A stretch of 64,000 nt of DNA from Pyrus communis (GCF_963583255.1 NC_084808.1:7649501-7713500); one strand, 5' to 3'; shown: positions 1 through 10,721, counted from the stretch's first letter. The notes: a model not told the origin generated them from the letters alone. Program-made: numbers and translations.

Positions 1-792
1 ACGTTTTCACATCCCTTCTTGTCCCTAATTTCAATGTCGAATTCTTGAAGTAGGAGCATCCAACGAATGAGCCTTGGTTTGGCCTCCTTTTTGGTGAGAA
101 GATACTTCAAGGCTGCATGGTCAGTGAAAACAATTACTTTAGTACCAATTAGATATGATCTAAACTTATCTAACGCAAATACAACCGCCAAAAGTTCTTT
201 TTCGGTTGTAGAATAATTCAATTGAGCATCATTTAAAGTACGTGAAGCATAATAAATAACATGTGGCTGTTTGTTTTTCCTTTGGCCCAAAACAGCTCCA
301 AGGGCATAATCCGATGCATCACACATCAACTCAAAGGGAATGGACCAATCTGGTGGAGTGATGATTGGTGCCGTGGTGAGAGCCTCCTTTAAGTGCTTGA
401 ATGCCGTGGAGCATGCATCATCAAACTCGAAAACCACCTCTTTTTGAAGCAATCGGCATAGTGGCTGCGCAATCTTGGAGAAATCCTTTATGAAACGCCT
501 ATAAAAACCTGCGTGACCAAGAAAAGAAAGAACCTCTCTAACCGAAGTTGGAGAGGGTAAGTGACGAACAAGGTCTACCTTAGATTTATCCACTTCAATG
601 CCTTTTTCAGAAATAATATGTCCTAGAACAATACCTTGCTTAACCATGAAGTGACATTTTTCCCAATTAAGCACAAGATTTGTTTCAACACAACGTTTCA
701 AAATTAAGGTCAGATTATTTAAACAATGATCAAAGGAATCATCAAACACACTAAAGTCATCCATGAATATCTCAATAATCCTCTCAACATAA
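1..792 (-). pseudogene. Athila-like pol fragment (RT palm to RNase H)
   Basis: Read on the minus strand, this stretch encodes the end of a Ty3/gypsy reverse transcriptase, including the FMDD catalytic motif near 745-760, followed by the connection and the RNase H domain with the [13 protein letters not shown] and [16 protein letters not shown] blocks. It runs off the window at base 1, so the integrase would lie outside. I saw no stop in the pol frame. It matches the corresponding part of elements A (about 7310-8090) and E (about 36290-37080). At about 790 it meets a pol piece in the opposite orientation, so it is a rearranged fragment and not an intact gene. Confidence 0.85.
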
Positions 793-905
793 TCAAATTG
801 TTATTGCCCCGGATGATCAAGAAAAGACCAGTTTTACTTGTCCCTTTGGAACGTTTGCATATCGACGCATGCCATTCGGTTTGTGCAATGCTCCTGCCAT
901 TCGGC
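792..905 (+). pseudogene. Short inverted RT fragment
   Basis: On the plus strand this encodes [20 protein letters not shown] and then [15 protein letters not shown], the RT block just upstream of FMDD (compare 7156-7265 in element A). It therefore directly abuts, in inverted orientation, the FMDD-side fragment at 1-792. The join lies within a few bases shared by both flanks. At about 905 the sequence switches to the untranslated leader of another element. Confidence 0.85.
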
Positions 906-1043
906 AATAACAACTTGCTAATCCCTTTTGTTTGTGTCGTGTCAAGTTGTTTTTTGTGTCTTTGTGTCTTTTTGTTTAAAGTTTGCCGTGCCCTTTAAAT
1001 TGGTTGCTGATTTGTTTGGGTTCTTTATTTCAGGTACTAGTTT
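905..1043 (+). mobile_element. Element B leader remnant (PBS lost)
   Basis: Leader-type sequence runs from a TTGCTAATCCC motif to the gag start. It resembles the leader of A (3842-3938) and N (24965-25039) and includes the same run just before the gag ATG. The LTR, the PBS and the left arm of the PBS-adjacent inverted repeat are missing, so element B is truncated on its 5' side by the junction at about 905. Confidence 0.7.
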
Positions 1044-1420
1044 ATGACTCGTCGTTATCAACCTATTCGTGCAAACATATTGGATTTTGACGACGATTTT
1101 GAACGAACCTTGAGAAGAAAGAGGAAGCAACCAGAACCTAATCCACCTAGTTCAAGTTCAGATTCTGAATCTGAATTTGAAGAAGAATAAGAAAGCATGG
1201 CGGCGAACAATTGAACAATCAAAGAACTTTCGGCCTTGGGATTAGACAATGTCGTGCCTTTATGCATTCAATATCCTATAGCCGCTCAAGGCAACACTGA
1301 TGAGTTCGAATTGAAGTCTAGCTTGTTGCATCACATTCCCAAATACCATGGGTTGTCCATGGAAGATCCAAACAAGCATCTTAAGGAGTTTGAAGTGGTA
1401 TGTTCAAGCATGACACCCAT
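1044..1420 (+). pseudogene. gag: Element B gag, N-terminal part (broken)
   Basis: The frame starts with [20 protein letters not shown], the family's usual gag N-terminus. It contains a TAA at 1188-1190 and a TGA at 1212-1214, then continues in the same frame through [26 protein letters not shown] and [11 protein letters not shown]. At 1420 it is cut by insertion of element A; the next gag residues resume at 16118. Two in-frame stops make it a pseudogene. The 5-bp CCCAT at 1416-1420 is duplicated at 16113-16117. Confidence 0.9.
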
Positions 1421-2447
1421 TGATAGGAGCATATTCATGCGACTTAAATGGCTTGTTCTCGTGCATTTACGTTATGTTTCTCTCGTTATTTTAGTCCTTT
1501 ATGCTTCTTTTGTGTGTTTTCAGGTTCTAAGGGCCTAGGGAGCAAGAAAGTGCATTTTGAGGCCATTTGGAGCATTTTTGGGCATGGATTGGATAGCTTA
1601 TCCATGGAGCCAAGAGGATGGACGAATTTGAAGGCCTTGTATGCACTTGAAGACACAACACATTATGCCATACAAACCAACCTATTTTAGGCCCATTCTA
1701 TGTACTTAAACCCTAGCCCTTTAAACTAGTTCATTTATCACTTATCAAACCATTCACTTATCACTCACCACATATCATATATTTATTACTTATCATATCA
1801 TTCATTCATCTACATATCAATAACCACTTATCTTATCACTCAACATATCATACACTTATCACTCATCACACTTCATTATTACACCACCATTCATTCTTTA
1901 AAACACAAACAACATTCACATGCAAACACAAGCTTTAACCAACAAACAAAACAGCCAACACATGCACCAAAACACCTTTGCCGTGGCCTTCACTCCCCCT
2001 TGCATTTTCAGCCATTCCACTTCATCATTACACCACCTTCTCCATCTTTAATCACATGCACCACTAATTCAACACATGCACTTGTTCCTCCATTAAATCA
2101 ACCACATTCATCACCAAAGAACCTTTGTGCCGTGAGTTCCATTGCATTTCCAGCATCCTCACATGCATTCCCTTCACATTCACCCACATGCACATTCAAT
2201 CATTCACACATCCACCACTCATTCTTCATCATTTCAACCACCTACATGCATTAATTATTAAACTCTTCATCATTGCATCCAGAAAATGAGCAAGAAAGCT
2301 TCCCAAACACATGCAAATCCATCCATGCCGTGGGTTCCCTTTGCTCCCCTTGTGCAATTCCAGTTTTCACATGTGTCCTAGCTGTTTTTCCATCATTCCT
2401 CCACACAAATGCTTAAACAAACAGCCATATGTTCCCTCCACCACCCC

Positions 2448-2456
2448 TATAAATAC
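2448..2456 (+). promoter_or_regulatory. LTR TATA box (element A)
   Basis: CTATAAATA lies just upstream of a CATTCATTCATT-type stretch, a plausible U3/R boundary. The same sequence is at 14751-14759 in the 3' LTR. It is the expected promoter for the genomic RNA; the transcription start was not determined. Confidence 0.6.
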
Positions 2457-2673
2457 CCTAGCATTCATTCATTCACTCCCCATTCAATTCATATCTCATA
2501 TTTCCATTCACAACACTTCACACAACACAAATACCATTCCATTGCCGTGAGTCCCATTCCATTTTCTGTGCAGTTTTTCTCCTTCATTGCAGCCACTATC
2601 CAACCACTTCCCATCCCTCCAAAACACTTCACATAATCCCCAAAGCTCACTTAGACCTTGTGCTACAACAACG

Positions 2674-2873
2674 AGGAAGAGAAGAGTGCCTAAACGTTCA
2701 TACAATTCAAGTTTGAGTTGTTGGAATTTTTAGGTGTTTCTTTGATTTCAAAGTTTAAATTTAATTCTCTTTGTTTTGTACGTATGAGAATGGAAGAGAA
2801 GAGTGCCTAAACGTTCATACAATTCAAGTTTGAGTTGTTGGAATGTTTAGGGGTTTCTTTGATTTCAAAGTTA
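2674..2873 (+). repeat. Tandem duplication within LTR
   Basis: A segment of roughly 80 bp, containing AGAGTGCCTAAACGTTCATA, occurs twice with a period of about 117 bp. The second copy differs by a few bases. The same duplication is in the 3' LTR (14977-15176) and, inverted, in the LTR of element H (about 59455-59645), so it predates the split of these copies. Confidence 0.85.
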
Positions 2874-3720
2874 TGAGGAACTAAACCCCCTTTAGCTAGG
2901 GGGTGATTCGAAACTATGTTTATATTTGCAATATGAATTGATTACTTTTGGTTGGTATTTCATAAGTTGTGGATTCAATTCGTTTAACTGTTTGATTGAT
3001 AAATTATTTATATATGTTCATTAAGATTGCAAGCTTAATTTTCATGCATGAATATGACGCTAGAATATAAGTGAGTTTCACCTAATCGTTATGAACTTAT
3101 ATTCACAAGTAGTGGAGGTTGCTTATAAACAATCGCGTTAAACGAATTCTTGGCATAAGTTTCATGCGTATTCCATAGTAACGAATGCCTCGTCGATGTT
3201 TATGATTTCCGTTGAACTTAATGATCTTTGTTGAATGTCTCTATCATGCGTATTCCATAGTTAGGGACTTTGATTAAGAATAATTTGGTTGTAATGCGTA
3301 TTCCATTCAATCCAATGAATCTAGGGAAATCTGAAAGTTAATTTAAGCGAACCTAATTAACTTGGAGCATTGAGTTTCATAATTTATCGAAAGACCAACC
3401 GAAAATCAATCTTGTATTGCAAGTGTAACATGTGTGGAGAAGAACCCCTTGGCTATTCCATCATCCATATTTTCATCACATTCATATTTACGTTTATTCG
3501 TTTTACAATTTGCTTAGTTTATTAACTTGTTTTGTTATTTCAATTTTCGTCAAATCAAACTTCCCCCCCTATTTTGTTAAGTCTTAATCATTTGATTTGT
3601 CTTATTTTATGTTTTTAAAGTATTTGGAGTCTTTTGAACTTGTTTTGAGTCTTTTAAGTTTGTCTTAGTGTTTTAAAAGTTAGTTTTATTTATTTAAGTC
3701 AAGTGTTTAGCATCCCTAGT

Positions 3721-3730
3721 TAATCCCCGG
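3721..3730 (+). promoter_or_regulatory. U5 motif complementary to the PBS 3' end
   Basis: TAATCCCCGG near the 3' end of the LTR is the exact reverse complement of CCGGGGATTA at 3826-3835, which covers the last bases of the PBS and the following bases. The motif is kept in nearly all LTRs here. It resembles the U5-leader pairing that shapes the priming complex in other retroelements; that role is inferred. Confidence 0.5.
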
Positions 3731-3814
3731 TTAGAACGATCCCTACTTACATCATTACTACAATTGTCACAAATAGGGTTTAATTTGTATGCGTATAATG
3801 CTCGCATCAAATTT

Positions 3815-3831
3815 TGGCGCCGTTGCCGGGG
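3815..3831 (+). other. Primer-binding site, tRNA-Asp type (element A)
   Basis: TGGCGCCGTTGCCGGGG lies five bases after the LTR end. It is complementary to the 3' end of plant tRNA-Asp as I recall it, and this is the usual Athila-group primer. It would prime minus-strand synthesis. Confidence 0.85.
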
Positions 3832-3852
3832 ATTAGCAAAGTTGCTAATCCC
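3829..3852 (+). other. PBS-adjacent inverted repeat / leader hairpin
   Basis: GGGATTAGCAA (3829-3839) and TTGCTAATCCC (3842-3852) are perfect reverse complements separated by two bases (AG). The left arm overlaps the last PBS bases. Corresponding repeats occur in N, D, E and G with a different central dinucleotide. The near-palindrome could fold on itself or pair between two genomic RNAs. Confidence 0.75.
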
Positions 3853-3938
3853 TTGTCTTTATTTTTATATTTTGTTTTTCGTGCATTCTTATTTCAGATT
3901 CTTAGTTTGTTTGTTTCCTTGTTTTTTAGGTACTGTGT

Positions 3939-6900
3939 ATGACTCGTAGCTCTCGTCCTATTATAGAGAACATCTCCGACTTTGACGGTGATTTTGAACG
4001 CACTTTGAGGAGAACGAGGAGTCAACAAGAGCCACCACAACCTGGGCTTGAAGAAGACGAAGTAGGTGAAGAAGAAAAGCCCACGGATCAAATTTTTGAA
4101 GAAGAACAAGCCATGGCAGCAGATAATAGAACCATCAAGGAGCTTTCGGCCTCGGGTTTGGCCAATGCAGACCCTCTTTGCATTCAATACCCCGCGGCTG
4201 CCCAAGGCAAGACCGATGAATTTGAACTCAAATCCAGTTTGTTACACCATATTCCGAAGTTCCATGGCTTGTCTATGGAAGACCCCAACAAACACTTGAA
4301 GGAGTTCGAGGTGGTTTGTTCGAGCATGACCCCCGTCAATGTGGATGGGAGTATATTGAAGATGAAGGCCTTTCCATTTTCACTTATGGACAAGGCCAAA
4401 GATTGGCTCTACGAACTAGCCCCGGGAACTGTGACTTCGTGGGAGAGTATGAAGTGTGCTTTCTTGGAGAAATTCTTCCCTACTTCGAGAGTGATTCTCC
4501 TACGGAAGAAAATTAGTGGTATTCAACAGAATCATGGTGAGACATTCCCGGCTTATTATGAGCGCTTCAAGGGCCTTGTAGCTTCATGTCCTCAACATCA
4601 AATGAAGGAGGAACTTCTCCTTCAATATTTCTATGAGGGCCTCCTTCCTATCGAACGTCAAATGCTTGATGCATCAGCGGGAGGAGCATTGGTGGACAAA
4701 ACACCAAGGGATGCCAAGATTCTCATAGCCAACCGAGCGCTCAACGCCCAACAATATGAAGGAGTGGGCCAAAGGGAAGCCCCACGGCAACAAAGTGTAA
4801 ATGAGGTGAGTGCTATTTCTGAAATTCAATCACAACTTGCTAATCTTACTTCTCTTGTTTCTCAGGTTGTAATTGGTCCAAAAGCACAAGAACACCAAGT
4901 TTGTGGCGTGTGCTCAATTCAAGGGCATCCATCCGACAAGTGCCCTCAACTAATCGAGAATGGCGGGTGGGAATCTGCCAATGCCATGGGCTATGGGAAT
5001 CAAAACCAACCAAGGAACGATCCATATTCTAACACATATAATCCAGGTTGGAGAGACCATCCAAACTTCAAATGGAGGGAGCCACAACAAGCTGCCCAAC
5101 AAGGAGGATTTAGGCCAAACCCCCCTGGTTTTTATTCCAAGCCGTATGCACCCCAACAATCCCAACAACCTTCGGCATCATCTCATTCAGGTACGTCTTT
5201 GGAAAGTAATCAAGCTATGCAATTACTAACCTCTATTTCGCAGGGGTTGCAAAATCAAAACAACCGGATAGAAAATAACGAGAAGGAGATGATGGATATG
5301 AAGAAACAAATAGGGCAGATTTCTGAGTTCCTTGGACAAATTAGAGAGCAAGGAAAGCTTCCTAGCTCAACCACAGTCAATCCAAAGGGAGGATTCGAAT
5401 CCGCCAAGGCCATCACCCTAAGGGGTGGAAAAGAAGTTGGGACCGAGCCAAACAATCCCAAATCTGCCCAGAAAGTAGATGAAGATACGACACAACCTGA
5501 GGAAGTATCTAGCTCACCCACGGTAAGGGTGAAAAACCCAATGCCGCAAGCCCCCAATCACCCTAACTCGGCCAAATCAGGTAATTTAAGTTCAAATTCA
5601 TGTACTTCAAGTTCTAATCTGCCCAATGTACCTTTTCCTCGCAGGTTCATGCAAGAAAAAAGGGAAGAAAGCGAGAAGGACATTCTTGAAACGTTCCGGA
5701 AGGTGCAAGTGAACATACCGCTTCTCGATGCAATCAAACAGATTCCAAAGTATGCTAAATTCCTCAAGGACCTATGCAATACAAGGAGAAGAAGGGCAAA
5801 CAAAGAGGTAGTGAAGGTAAGCGAGAATGTGTCCGCTGTTTTGCAACGTAAACTGCCTACCAAGTGCAAAGACCCCGGTAGTTTCACGATTCCTTGTGTG
5901 ATTGGACATAATCGTTTTGAACATGCCATGCTTGATTTAGGTGCATCCATAAATGTCATGCCTTATTCTATTTATGCATCTATGAATTTGGGTGAATTAA
6001 AACAAGATGGTGTAATTATACAATTGGCCGACCGTTCTAACGCGTATCCAAAAGGAGTTTTGGAAGATGTGCTTGTGCAGGTGAACCATTTAATTTTTCC
6101 GGCTGATTTCTACATCCTAGACATGGAGGATTCAGCCCATTCTACATCTTTGCCGATTCTCCTTGGTAGGCCATTCATGAAGACGGCCCGAACGAAGATT
6201 GATGTATACAAAGGCACCTTGACAATGGAATTCGATGGGGAAGTGATTGATTTTAATATTTCTGAAACTATGAGATATCCCGTGGATGACCATTCTTGTT
6301 TTTCCATTGATGTTATCGATTCTTTGGCGCAGGTATACCTTGAAGAATTGAACGAGGACGCCCTAGAAACAACCATCACTAAGGCCATAGAGCGCAAAAA
6401 TGAAGGATTTGGGCCAATGCAAGGCCACGGCAAGGAGGAGGAATTCTTTGCAATGGGTTCTAGAGAAGAAATAATTGAGGTTGTGGCAGCCCTTGAGTCA
6501 TTGCCACAACAATATGGTAAGGTTCCACTCTCACTTTCAAATTCAGTTTCCACTAAGATGCTACCTTCTGTTGTTCAGGCACCTTCGCTTGAACTTAAGC
6601 CGTTGCCGGACCATTTGAAGTATGTGTTTTTGGGGGAAGGCGAAACATTGCCCGTCATCATTTCATCAAGTCTCACGGCAATGGAGGAGGAGAAGCTTGT
6701 GAGGGTGCTGCGAGAGCACAAAACGGCCATCGGGTGGACTTTGGCCGACATTAAAGGAATAAGCCCTACCACATGCATGCACCGTATACTTCTTGAGGAG
6801 GGGACTAAGCCATCCCGAGAGGCTCAACGCCGTCTCAACCCTCCGATGATGGAAGTGGTGAAGAAGGAAATAATCAAGCTTTTGGATTGCGGAGTGATCT

Positions 6901-9497
6901 ACCCTATCTCCGATAGCCGTTGGGTCTCTCCAGTTCAAGTCGTTCCCAAGAAGTCCGGAGTAACTGTTATCAAGAATGATGAGAATGAGCTCGTGCCTAC
7001 ACGCATTCAGACTGGATGGCGAGTATGTATCGATTACCGGAAGCTAAATGCCATGACTAGGAAAGATCACTTTCCTTTGCCATTCATCGACCAGATGCTC
7101 GAAAGGTTAGCCGGTCATGCTTTTTACTGTTTTCTTGATGGATACTCTGGATATAACCAAATTGTGATAGCCCCGGATGATCAAGAGAAGACCACATTCA
7201 CATGTCCCTTTGGAACATTTGCTTATCGTCGTATGTCATTTGGCTTATGCAACGCACCGGCCACTTTCCAAAGGTGTATGGTAAGTATATTTTCCGATTT
7301 TGTTGAAAAGATCATTGAGGTTTTCATGGATGATTTCAGTGTATTTGGGAGTTCATTTGATAATTGCTTGGATAATCTGATCTTAATTTTGAAACGATGT
7401 GTTGAAACTAACCTTGTCTTGAATTGGGAGAAATGTCACTTTATGGTGAAACAAGGTATAGTTTTAGGACATATTGTTTCAGAAAAAGGAATTGAAGTAG
7501 ATAAATCGAAAATAGACATTGTACGTCACTTACCCTCTCCTACTTCGGTTAGAGAGGTACGTTCGTTTCTTGGCCATGCAGGGTTCTATAGGCGTTTTAT
7601 CAAGGACTTCTCCAAGATGTCCAACCCTCTTTGCCGATTGCTTCAAAAAGATGTGCCATTCAAGTTTGATGAAGAGTGTAATTCGGCATTTAACCAACTC
7701 AAGGAGAAGCTAGTCTCGGCCCCCATTATTGTACCTCCAGATTGGAGCCTTCCGTTCGAGCTCATGTGCGATGCATCCGACTATGCATTAGGAGCTGTTC
7801 TAGGACAAAGAAGGGACAAGCGGCCGCATGTCATATACTATGCCTCTCGGACTCTCAATGATGCCCAATTGAATTACTCCACGACGGAAAAAGAACTTCT
7901 AGCTGTGGTTTTTGCTTTAGATAAATTCCGTTCATATTTAATTGGTACTAAAGTAATCGTTTATTCTGATCATGCAGCTTTGAGGTACTTGCTCACGAAA
8001 AAGGAAGCAAAGCCGAGGCTTATCCGTTGGATTCTTCTTCTTCAAGAATTTGATATTGAAATCCGGGATAAGAAAGGAAGCGAGAATGTAGTGGCTGACC
8101 ATTTAAGCCGAATGATCCACGAGGAGCATGAACATGCCGTACCTATCCCTGAAACTTTTCCCGATGAGCAGCTGCTTTCCATTGAGGTAAGTGAACCATG
8201 GTATGCAGATTTAGTGAATTACTTGGTGGCTAAACAAATTCCAAATGAACTAAACAAGCACCAACGTGATAAGCTTAAAAATGATGCACGTTTCTATGTT
8301 TGGGATGACCCTTATTTGTGGAAGTATTGCTCAGATCAAATTATACGTAGATGTGTGCATGATTCTGAATTTCACTCAATTCTAAGCTTTTGTCACACAT
8401 ATGCATGTGGTGGTCATTTTGGCACACAACGCACTGCCCTCAAGGTTTTAGAGTGTGGTTTTTATTGGCCGACTATATTTAGGGATGCTAGAACCTTTTG
8501 TATGTCTTGTGATCGTTGCCAACGAATGGGTAACATAGGTACCAAGGACCAAATGCCGCAAACCCCTGTCTTTAATGTTGAAATTTTTGATGTTTGGGGA
8601 ATTGATTTCATGGGCCCTTTCCCTCCATCTTATGGTTTCACTTATATCTTGCTTGCCGTTGATTATGTTTCTAAATGGGTGGAAGCAAAAGCCACCCGTA
8701 CTAACGATTCTAAGGTGGTTGCAGATTTCGTGAAAACTAACATTTTTGCTAGGTTTGGAATGCCGAGAGTAATCATAAGTGATGGAGGGTCTCACTTTTG
8801 CAATCGGACCATTGAGGCGTTGCTAAGAAAGTACCATGTCAACCATAAGGTCTCCACACCTTACCATCCTCAAACAAATGGCCAAGCCGAGGTGTCTAAC
8901 CGAGAAATCAAACAAATTTTGGAGAAGACCGTTGGACCAACAAGGAGGGATTGGAGCTTACGTTTAGATGATGCACTGTGGGCATATCGTACGGCATACA
9001 AAACACCCATTGGGATGTCACCTTTTCGGCTCGTCTATGGTAAGCCATGTCATTTGCCCGTAGAGCTAGAGCACAAGGCACATTGGGCCGTGAAGATTTT
9101 CAACATGGACATAGATGCAGCGGGAGTTCATAGGAAGCTCCAATTGAATGAACTTGAGGAGATTCGGAATGAAGCCTATGAGAATGCCCGGATGTACAAA
9201 GCCAAGACCAAAGCATTCCATGATAAAATGATTCGAACCAAGACCTTCACAGTTGGGCAGAAAGTGTTACTTTTTAACTCTCGCCTACGTTTGTTTCCTG
9301 GTAAGTTGCGTTCTAAATGGATTGGCCCGTTTGTTGTTACTAATATTTTCCCTCATGGTGCAGTGCAAATCAAAAGTTCAAGGACGCAGCAAGAATTCAA
9401 AGTGAATGGGCATCGATTGAAGCCCTATTACGAGATGTTTGAGGAGCATGTCGTGGAGGAGGTACCCTTCCATGCCGTGGAACCTAGTCAAGCTTAA
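3939..9497 (+). CDS. gag-pol: Gag-Pol polyprotein, element A (1852 aa, intact)
   Basis: One uninterrupted frame makes capsid and all replication enzymes. The gag core is at about residues 100-260. A CCHC zinc knuckle follows (C322, C325, H330, C335). The aspartic protease has D666-L-G-A-S in place of the common D-S/T-G-A. The RT has [19 protein letters not shown] and the catalytic FMDD at 1129-1132. RNase H has D1278 in the [12 protein letters not shown] block. The integrase has an N-terminal His/Cys zinc region ([16 protein letters not shown]) and the catalytic triad D1556, D1615, E1651 with the D-35-E spacing. A GPF module (WIGPFVV) closes the integrase; no chromodomain follows. The start is the ATG after the leader, as in all sibling elements. 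No lesion was seen, so the enzyme set could be active. Gag and pol share one frame without a stop or frameshift. Confidence 0.97.
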   Translation: MTRSSRPIIENISDFDGDFERTLRRTRSQQEPPQPGLEEDEVGEEEKPTDQIFEEEQAMAADNRTIKELSASGLANADPLCIQYPAAAQGKTDEFELKSSLLHHIPKFHGLSMEDPNKHLKEFEVVCSSMTPVNVDGSILKMKAFPFSLMDKAKDWLYELAPGTVTSWESMKCAFLEKFFPTSRVILLRKKISGIQQNHGETFPAYYERFKGLVASCPQHQMKEELLLQYFYEGLLPIERQMLDASAGGALVDKTPRDAKILIANRALNAQQYEGVGQREAPRQQSVNEVSAISEIQSQLANLTSLVSQVVIGPKAQEHQVCGVCSIQGHPSDKCPQLIENGGWESANAMGYGNQNQPRNDPYSNTYNPGWRDHPNFKWREPQQAAQQGGFRPNPPGFYSKPYAPQQSQQPSASSHSGTSLESNQAMQLLTSISQGLQNQNNRIENNEKEMMDMKKQIGQISEFLGQIREQGKLPSSTTVNPKGGFESAKAITLRGGKEVGTEPNNPKSAQKVDEDTTQPEEVSSSPTVRVKNPMPQAPNHPNSAKSGNLSSNSCTSSSNLPNVPFPRRFMQEKREESEKDILETFRKVQVNIPLLDAIKQIPKYAKFLKDLCNTRRRRANKEVVKVSENVSAVLQRKLPTKCKDPGSFTIPCVIGHNRFEHAMLDLGASINVMPYSIYASMNLGELKQDGVIIQLADRSNAYPKGVLEDVLVQVNHLIFPADFYILDMEDSAHSTSLPILLGRPFMKTARTKIDVYKGTLTMEFDGEVIDFNISETMRYPVDDHSCFSIDVIDSLAQVYLEELNEDALETTITKAIERKNEGFGPMQGHGKEEEFFAMGSREEIIEVVAALESLPQQYGKVPLSLSNSVSTKMLPSVVQAPSLELKPLPDHLKYVFLGEGETLPVIISSSLTAMEEEKLVRVLREHKTAIGWTLADIKGISPTTCMHRILLEEGTKPSREAQRRLNPPMMEVVKKEIIKLLDCGVIYPISDSRWVSPVQVVPKKSGVTVIKNDENELVPTRIQTGWRVCIDYRKLNAMTRKDHFPLPFIDQMLERLAGHAFYCFLDGYSGYNQIVIAPDDQEKTTFTCPFGTFAYRRMSFGLCNAPATFQRCMVSIFSDFVEKIIEVFMDDFSVFGSSFDNCLDNLILILKRCVETNLVLNWEKCHFMVKQGIVLGHIVSEKGIEVDKSKIDIVRHLPSPTSVREVRSFLGHAGFYRRFIKDFSKMSNPLCRLLQKDVPFKFDEECNSAFNQLKEKLVSAPIIVPPDWSLPFELMCDASDYALGAVLGQRRDKRPHVIYYASRTLNDAQLNYSTTEKELLAVVFALDKFRSYLIGTKVIVYSDHAALRYLLTKKEAKPRLIRWILLLQEFDIEIRDKKGSENVVADHLSRMIHEEHEHAVPIPETFPDEQLLSIEVSEPWYADLVNYLVAKQIPNELNKHQRDKLKNDARFYVWDDPYLWKYCSDQIIRRCVHDSEFHSILSFCHTYACGGHFGTQRTALKVLECGFYWPTIFRDARTFCMSCDRCQRMGNIGTKDQMPQTPVFNVEIFDVWGIDFMGPFPPSYGFTYILLAVDYVSKWVEAKATRTNDSKVVADFVKTNIFARFGMPRVIISDGGSHFCNRTIEALLRKYHVNHKVSTPYHPQTNGQAEVSNREIKQILEKTVGPTRRDWSLRLDDALWAYRTAYKTPIGMSPFRLVYGKPCHLPVELEHKAHWAVKIFNMDIDAAGVHRKLQLNELEEIRNEAYENARMYKAKTKAFHDKMIRTKTFTVGQKVLLFNSRLRLFPGKLRSKWIGPFVVTNIFPHGAVQIKSSRTQQEFKVNGHRLKPYYEMFEEHVVEEVPFHAVEPSQA

Positions 9498-9507
9498 ACG
9501 GAGGTAC

Positions 9508-9554
9508 CGTCCGGCTGCAAGACGTAAAAGAAAGCGCTTCGTGGGAGGCAACCC
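9508..9554 (+). other. Conserved post-pol noncoding block
   Basis: Just after the gag-pol stop comes a block with the core CCGGCTG...GACGT...AAGCGCT...GGGAGGCAACCC. It recurs at the same place in E (34836-34884, minus), D (43278-43327, minus) and the G array (52036-52084). It is not coding, so its conservation suggests a role in RNA processing, packaging or second-strand synthesis, which is not shown. Confidence 0.7.
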
Positions 9555-9711
9555 ATGCATCCGAATAGAGAAGAACTTGGAAACCCCTTTAAGAGACTTA
9601 TTTTTATTCCTTTCTTTTTCTTTACTGCCTTTACTTTGCTTTCTTTCTCGTATTTGTTTATTTGCTTGCTCTGTTGTGACTTTCTGCTTAAAACATTGAG
9701 GACAAAGTTTG

Positions 9712-9728
9712 ATTTAAGTGTGGGGGGG
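9712..9728 (+). other. Polypurine tract 1 (element A, first copy)
   Basis: AAGTGTGGGGGGGTAA, preceded by an ACATTGAGGACAA motif, lies about 230 bp after the pol stop. It is far upstream of the 3' LTR, so it would be an internal tract. The same motif follows pol in every element here. Confidence 0.65.
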
Positions 9729-9856
9729 TAAACAATTTGTATTTGCATGAATTTCGTGGGATTTATTCACCTTTCACTTAGAATGTTGTTTCTTGCTGTT
9801 TTAAGCATTTTTAGAGTGTTTTAGTGTGTTTTATAGTGTCTTGGTATAAAACTCCG

Positions 9857-9861
<5 letters not shown>

Positions 9862-9900
<39 letters not shown>
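9862..9900 (+). repeat. Poly(A) tract
   Basis: An almost pure run of about 39 A residues lies after TCCGAAAATTT. Homologous positions in H (62017-62060, as T) and the G array (51274-51289) also carry homopolymer runs of different length, as expected for slippage. Confidence 0.95.
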
Positions 9901-9903
<3 letters not shown>

Positions 9904-10043
9904 CTTTTGAAAAAAACCCAAAAATATGTGTTTTTAGAGTCATTTGAGTCATTTTGTTGCTATTTCGTTTCTGCCTTGTTAGGTTGTTTAGTTGTTATGT
10001 TTGATTTATTGATAGGCACTGCTAAACAAAGAAAGATGGTGCT

Positions 10044-10721
10044 TCACAAAGGTTGTTTGCTTGAGGCCCCACTACGTGGCTTTACTCTTGAAGCGGAAGG
10101 CGTAGGAACAGAAGGCATCGGAGCGGAAGGCGTAGGAACAGAAGGCATCGGAGCGGGAGGCATCGAAGATAGAGCATTCCAGGCCTCAATACTTGGCCAA
10201 GCGCTGGATGAGCCAGGAAAAAGGTGCCTCTGGAGGAAAGACGAGAACCTTTGACGGTCACTGTGAATCCGACCTTCAGACTCTTGCAGCTCATCAAGCT
10301 TCCTCTTCATGCCCGTCGAATAGTTGTTTGCAAGCACGTGCAAACTTCTATTCTCATACTTCAGCTGCTGGATCTCCTGCTTGAGACTTTCCACCTCTGC
10401 CATCAATGATTCCACCTGACGGGAGCGGGCAAGCAGGCGTTGGCCCATGTTGGACACAGAACTCGCACACTGAACACTAAGTGCGAGGGACTCTTGAACG
10501 GCCAACTCATCGGACCGTCCTGACAGCAGCCTACTATCTTTCGGAGTGAGGAGGTTCCTAGCTACTATTGTAGCTGTTGTGGCGTCCTGCATCACGGAGT
10601 CTTCACCTGTGAGAGGACCGTTAGAAGAAAAGAAAGAAGGGCGCCATACGTTACCTTGACGCGGCGCGCCCGCATCACTGCTAAGGTTTAATTCCAAGCT
10701 AAGGTTCGATGAGTTTGCCAT
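10044..10721 (-). CDS. Antisense coiled-coil protein of element A (aORF, 225 aa)
   Basis: An intact frame lies on the strand opposite to the element's genes. It starts at the ATG at 10721, with MANSSNLSLELNLSS. There are three visible regions: a Ser/Asn-rich N-terminus; a heptad-like Leu/Glu/Lys-rich segment at about residues 95-160 (VESLMAEVESLKQEI, KRKLDELQ) predicted to form a coiled coil; and a Pro/Ser-rich tail with a repeated MPSVPTPSAP unit, encoded by a 30-bp DNA tandem repeat at about 10097-10166. No transmembrane segment, zinc finger or catalytic motif is visible. A second copy in H (63542 onward) is open over all 153 visible codons with only a few substitutions. I recall very similar repetitive gene models in apple-type genomes but cannot verify that. 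The function is unknown; a coiled coil suggests oligomerisation. It could be a captured host gene. Confidence 0.85.
   Translation of the reverse strand: MANSSNLSLELNLSSDAGAPRQGNVWRPSFFSSNGPLTGEDSVMQDATTATIVARNLLTPKDSRLLSGRSDELAVQESLALSVQCASSVSNMGQRLLARSRQVESLMAEVESLKQEIQQLKYENRSLHVLANNYSTGMKRKLDELQESEGRIHSDRQRFSSFLQRHLFPGSSSAWPSIEAWNALSSMPPAPMPSVPTPSAPMPSVPTPSASRVKPRSGASSKQPL
10097..10166 (-). repeat. 30-bp tandem repeat inside the aORF
   Basis: GGCGTAGGAACAGAAGGCAT recurs with a 30-bp period, about 2.2 copies. It encodes the repeated Pro/Ser/Met unit at the C-terminus of the antisense protein. Confidence 0.85.

Larger units (their letters stand above)
1421..3809 (+). repeat. Element A 5' LTR
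   Basis: Starts TGATAGGAGC and ends CTCGCATCA, followed five bases later by the PBS. The middle part is rich in CACC/ATCA-type sequence and has no credible gene. A TATA box lies at 2448-2456. A tandem duplication of about 117-bp period lies at 2674-2873. The last several hundred bases (from about 2880) are strongly similar to the LTR 3' parts of all other elements in the window. Confidence 0.97.

Noticed and set aside
2000..2636. Several 75-84 codon frames in the A LTR, repeated at 14303-14939
   Set aside because: They reflect CCA/ATT-rich LTR sequence. Their identity in both LTRs only shows that the LTRs are identical.
3815..3831. A tRNA gene at the PBS
   Set aside because: Only the 3' end complement of a tRNA is present; no cloverleaf or internal promoter boxes.
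3939..9497. Integrated pararetrovirus instead of an LTR retrotransposon
   Set aside because: Integrase with DDE triad, two LTRs and target duplications are present; no movement protein is seen.
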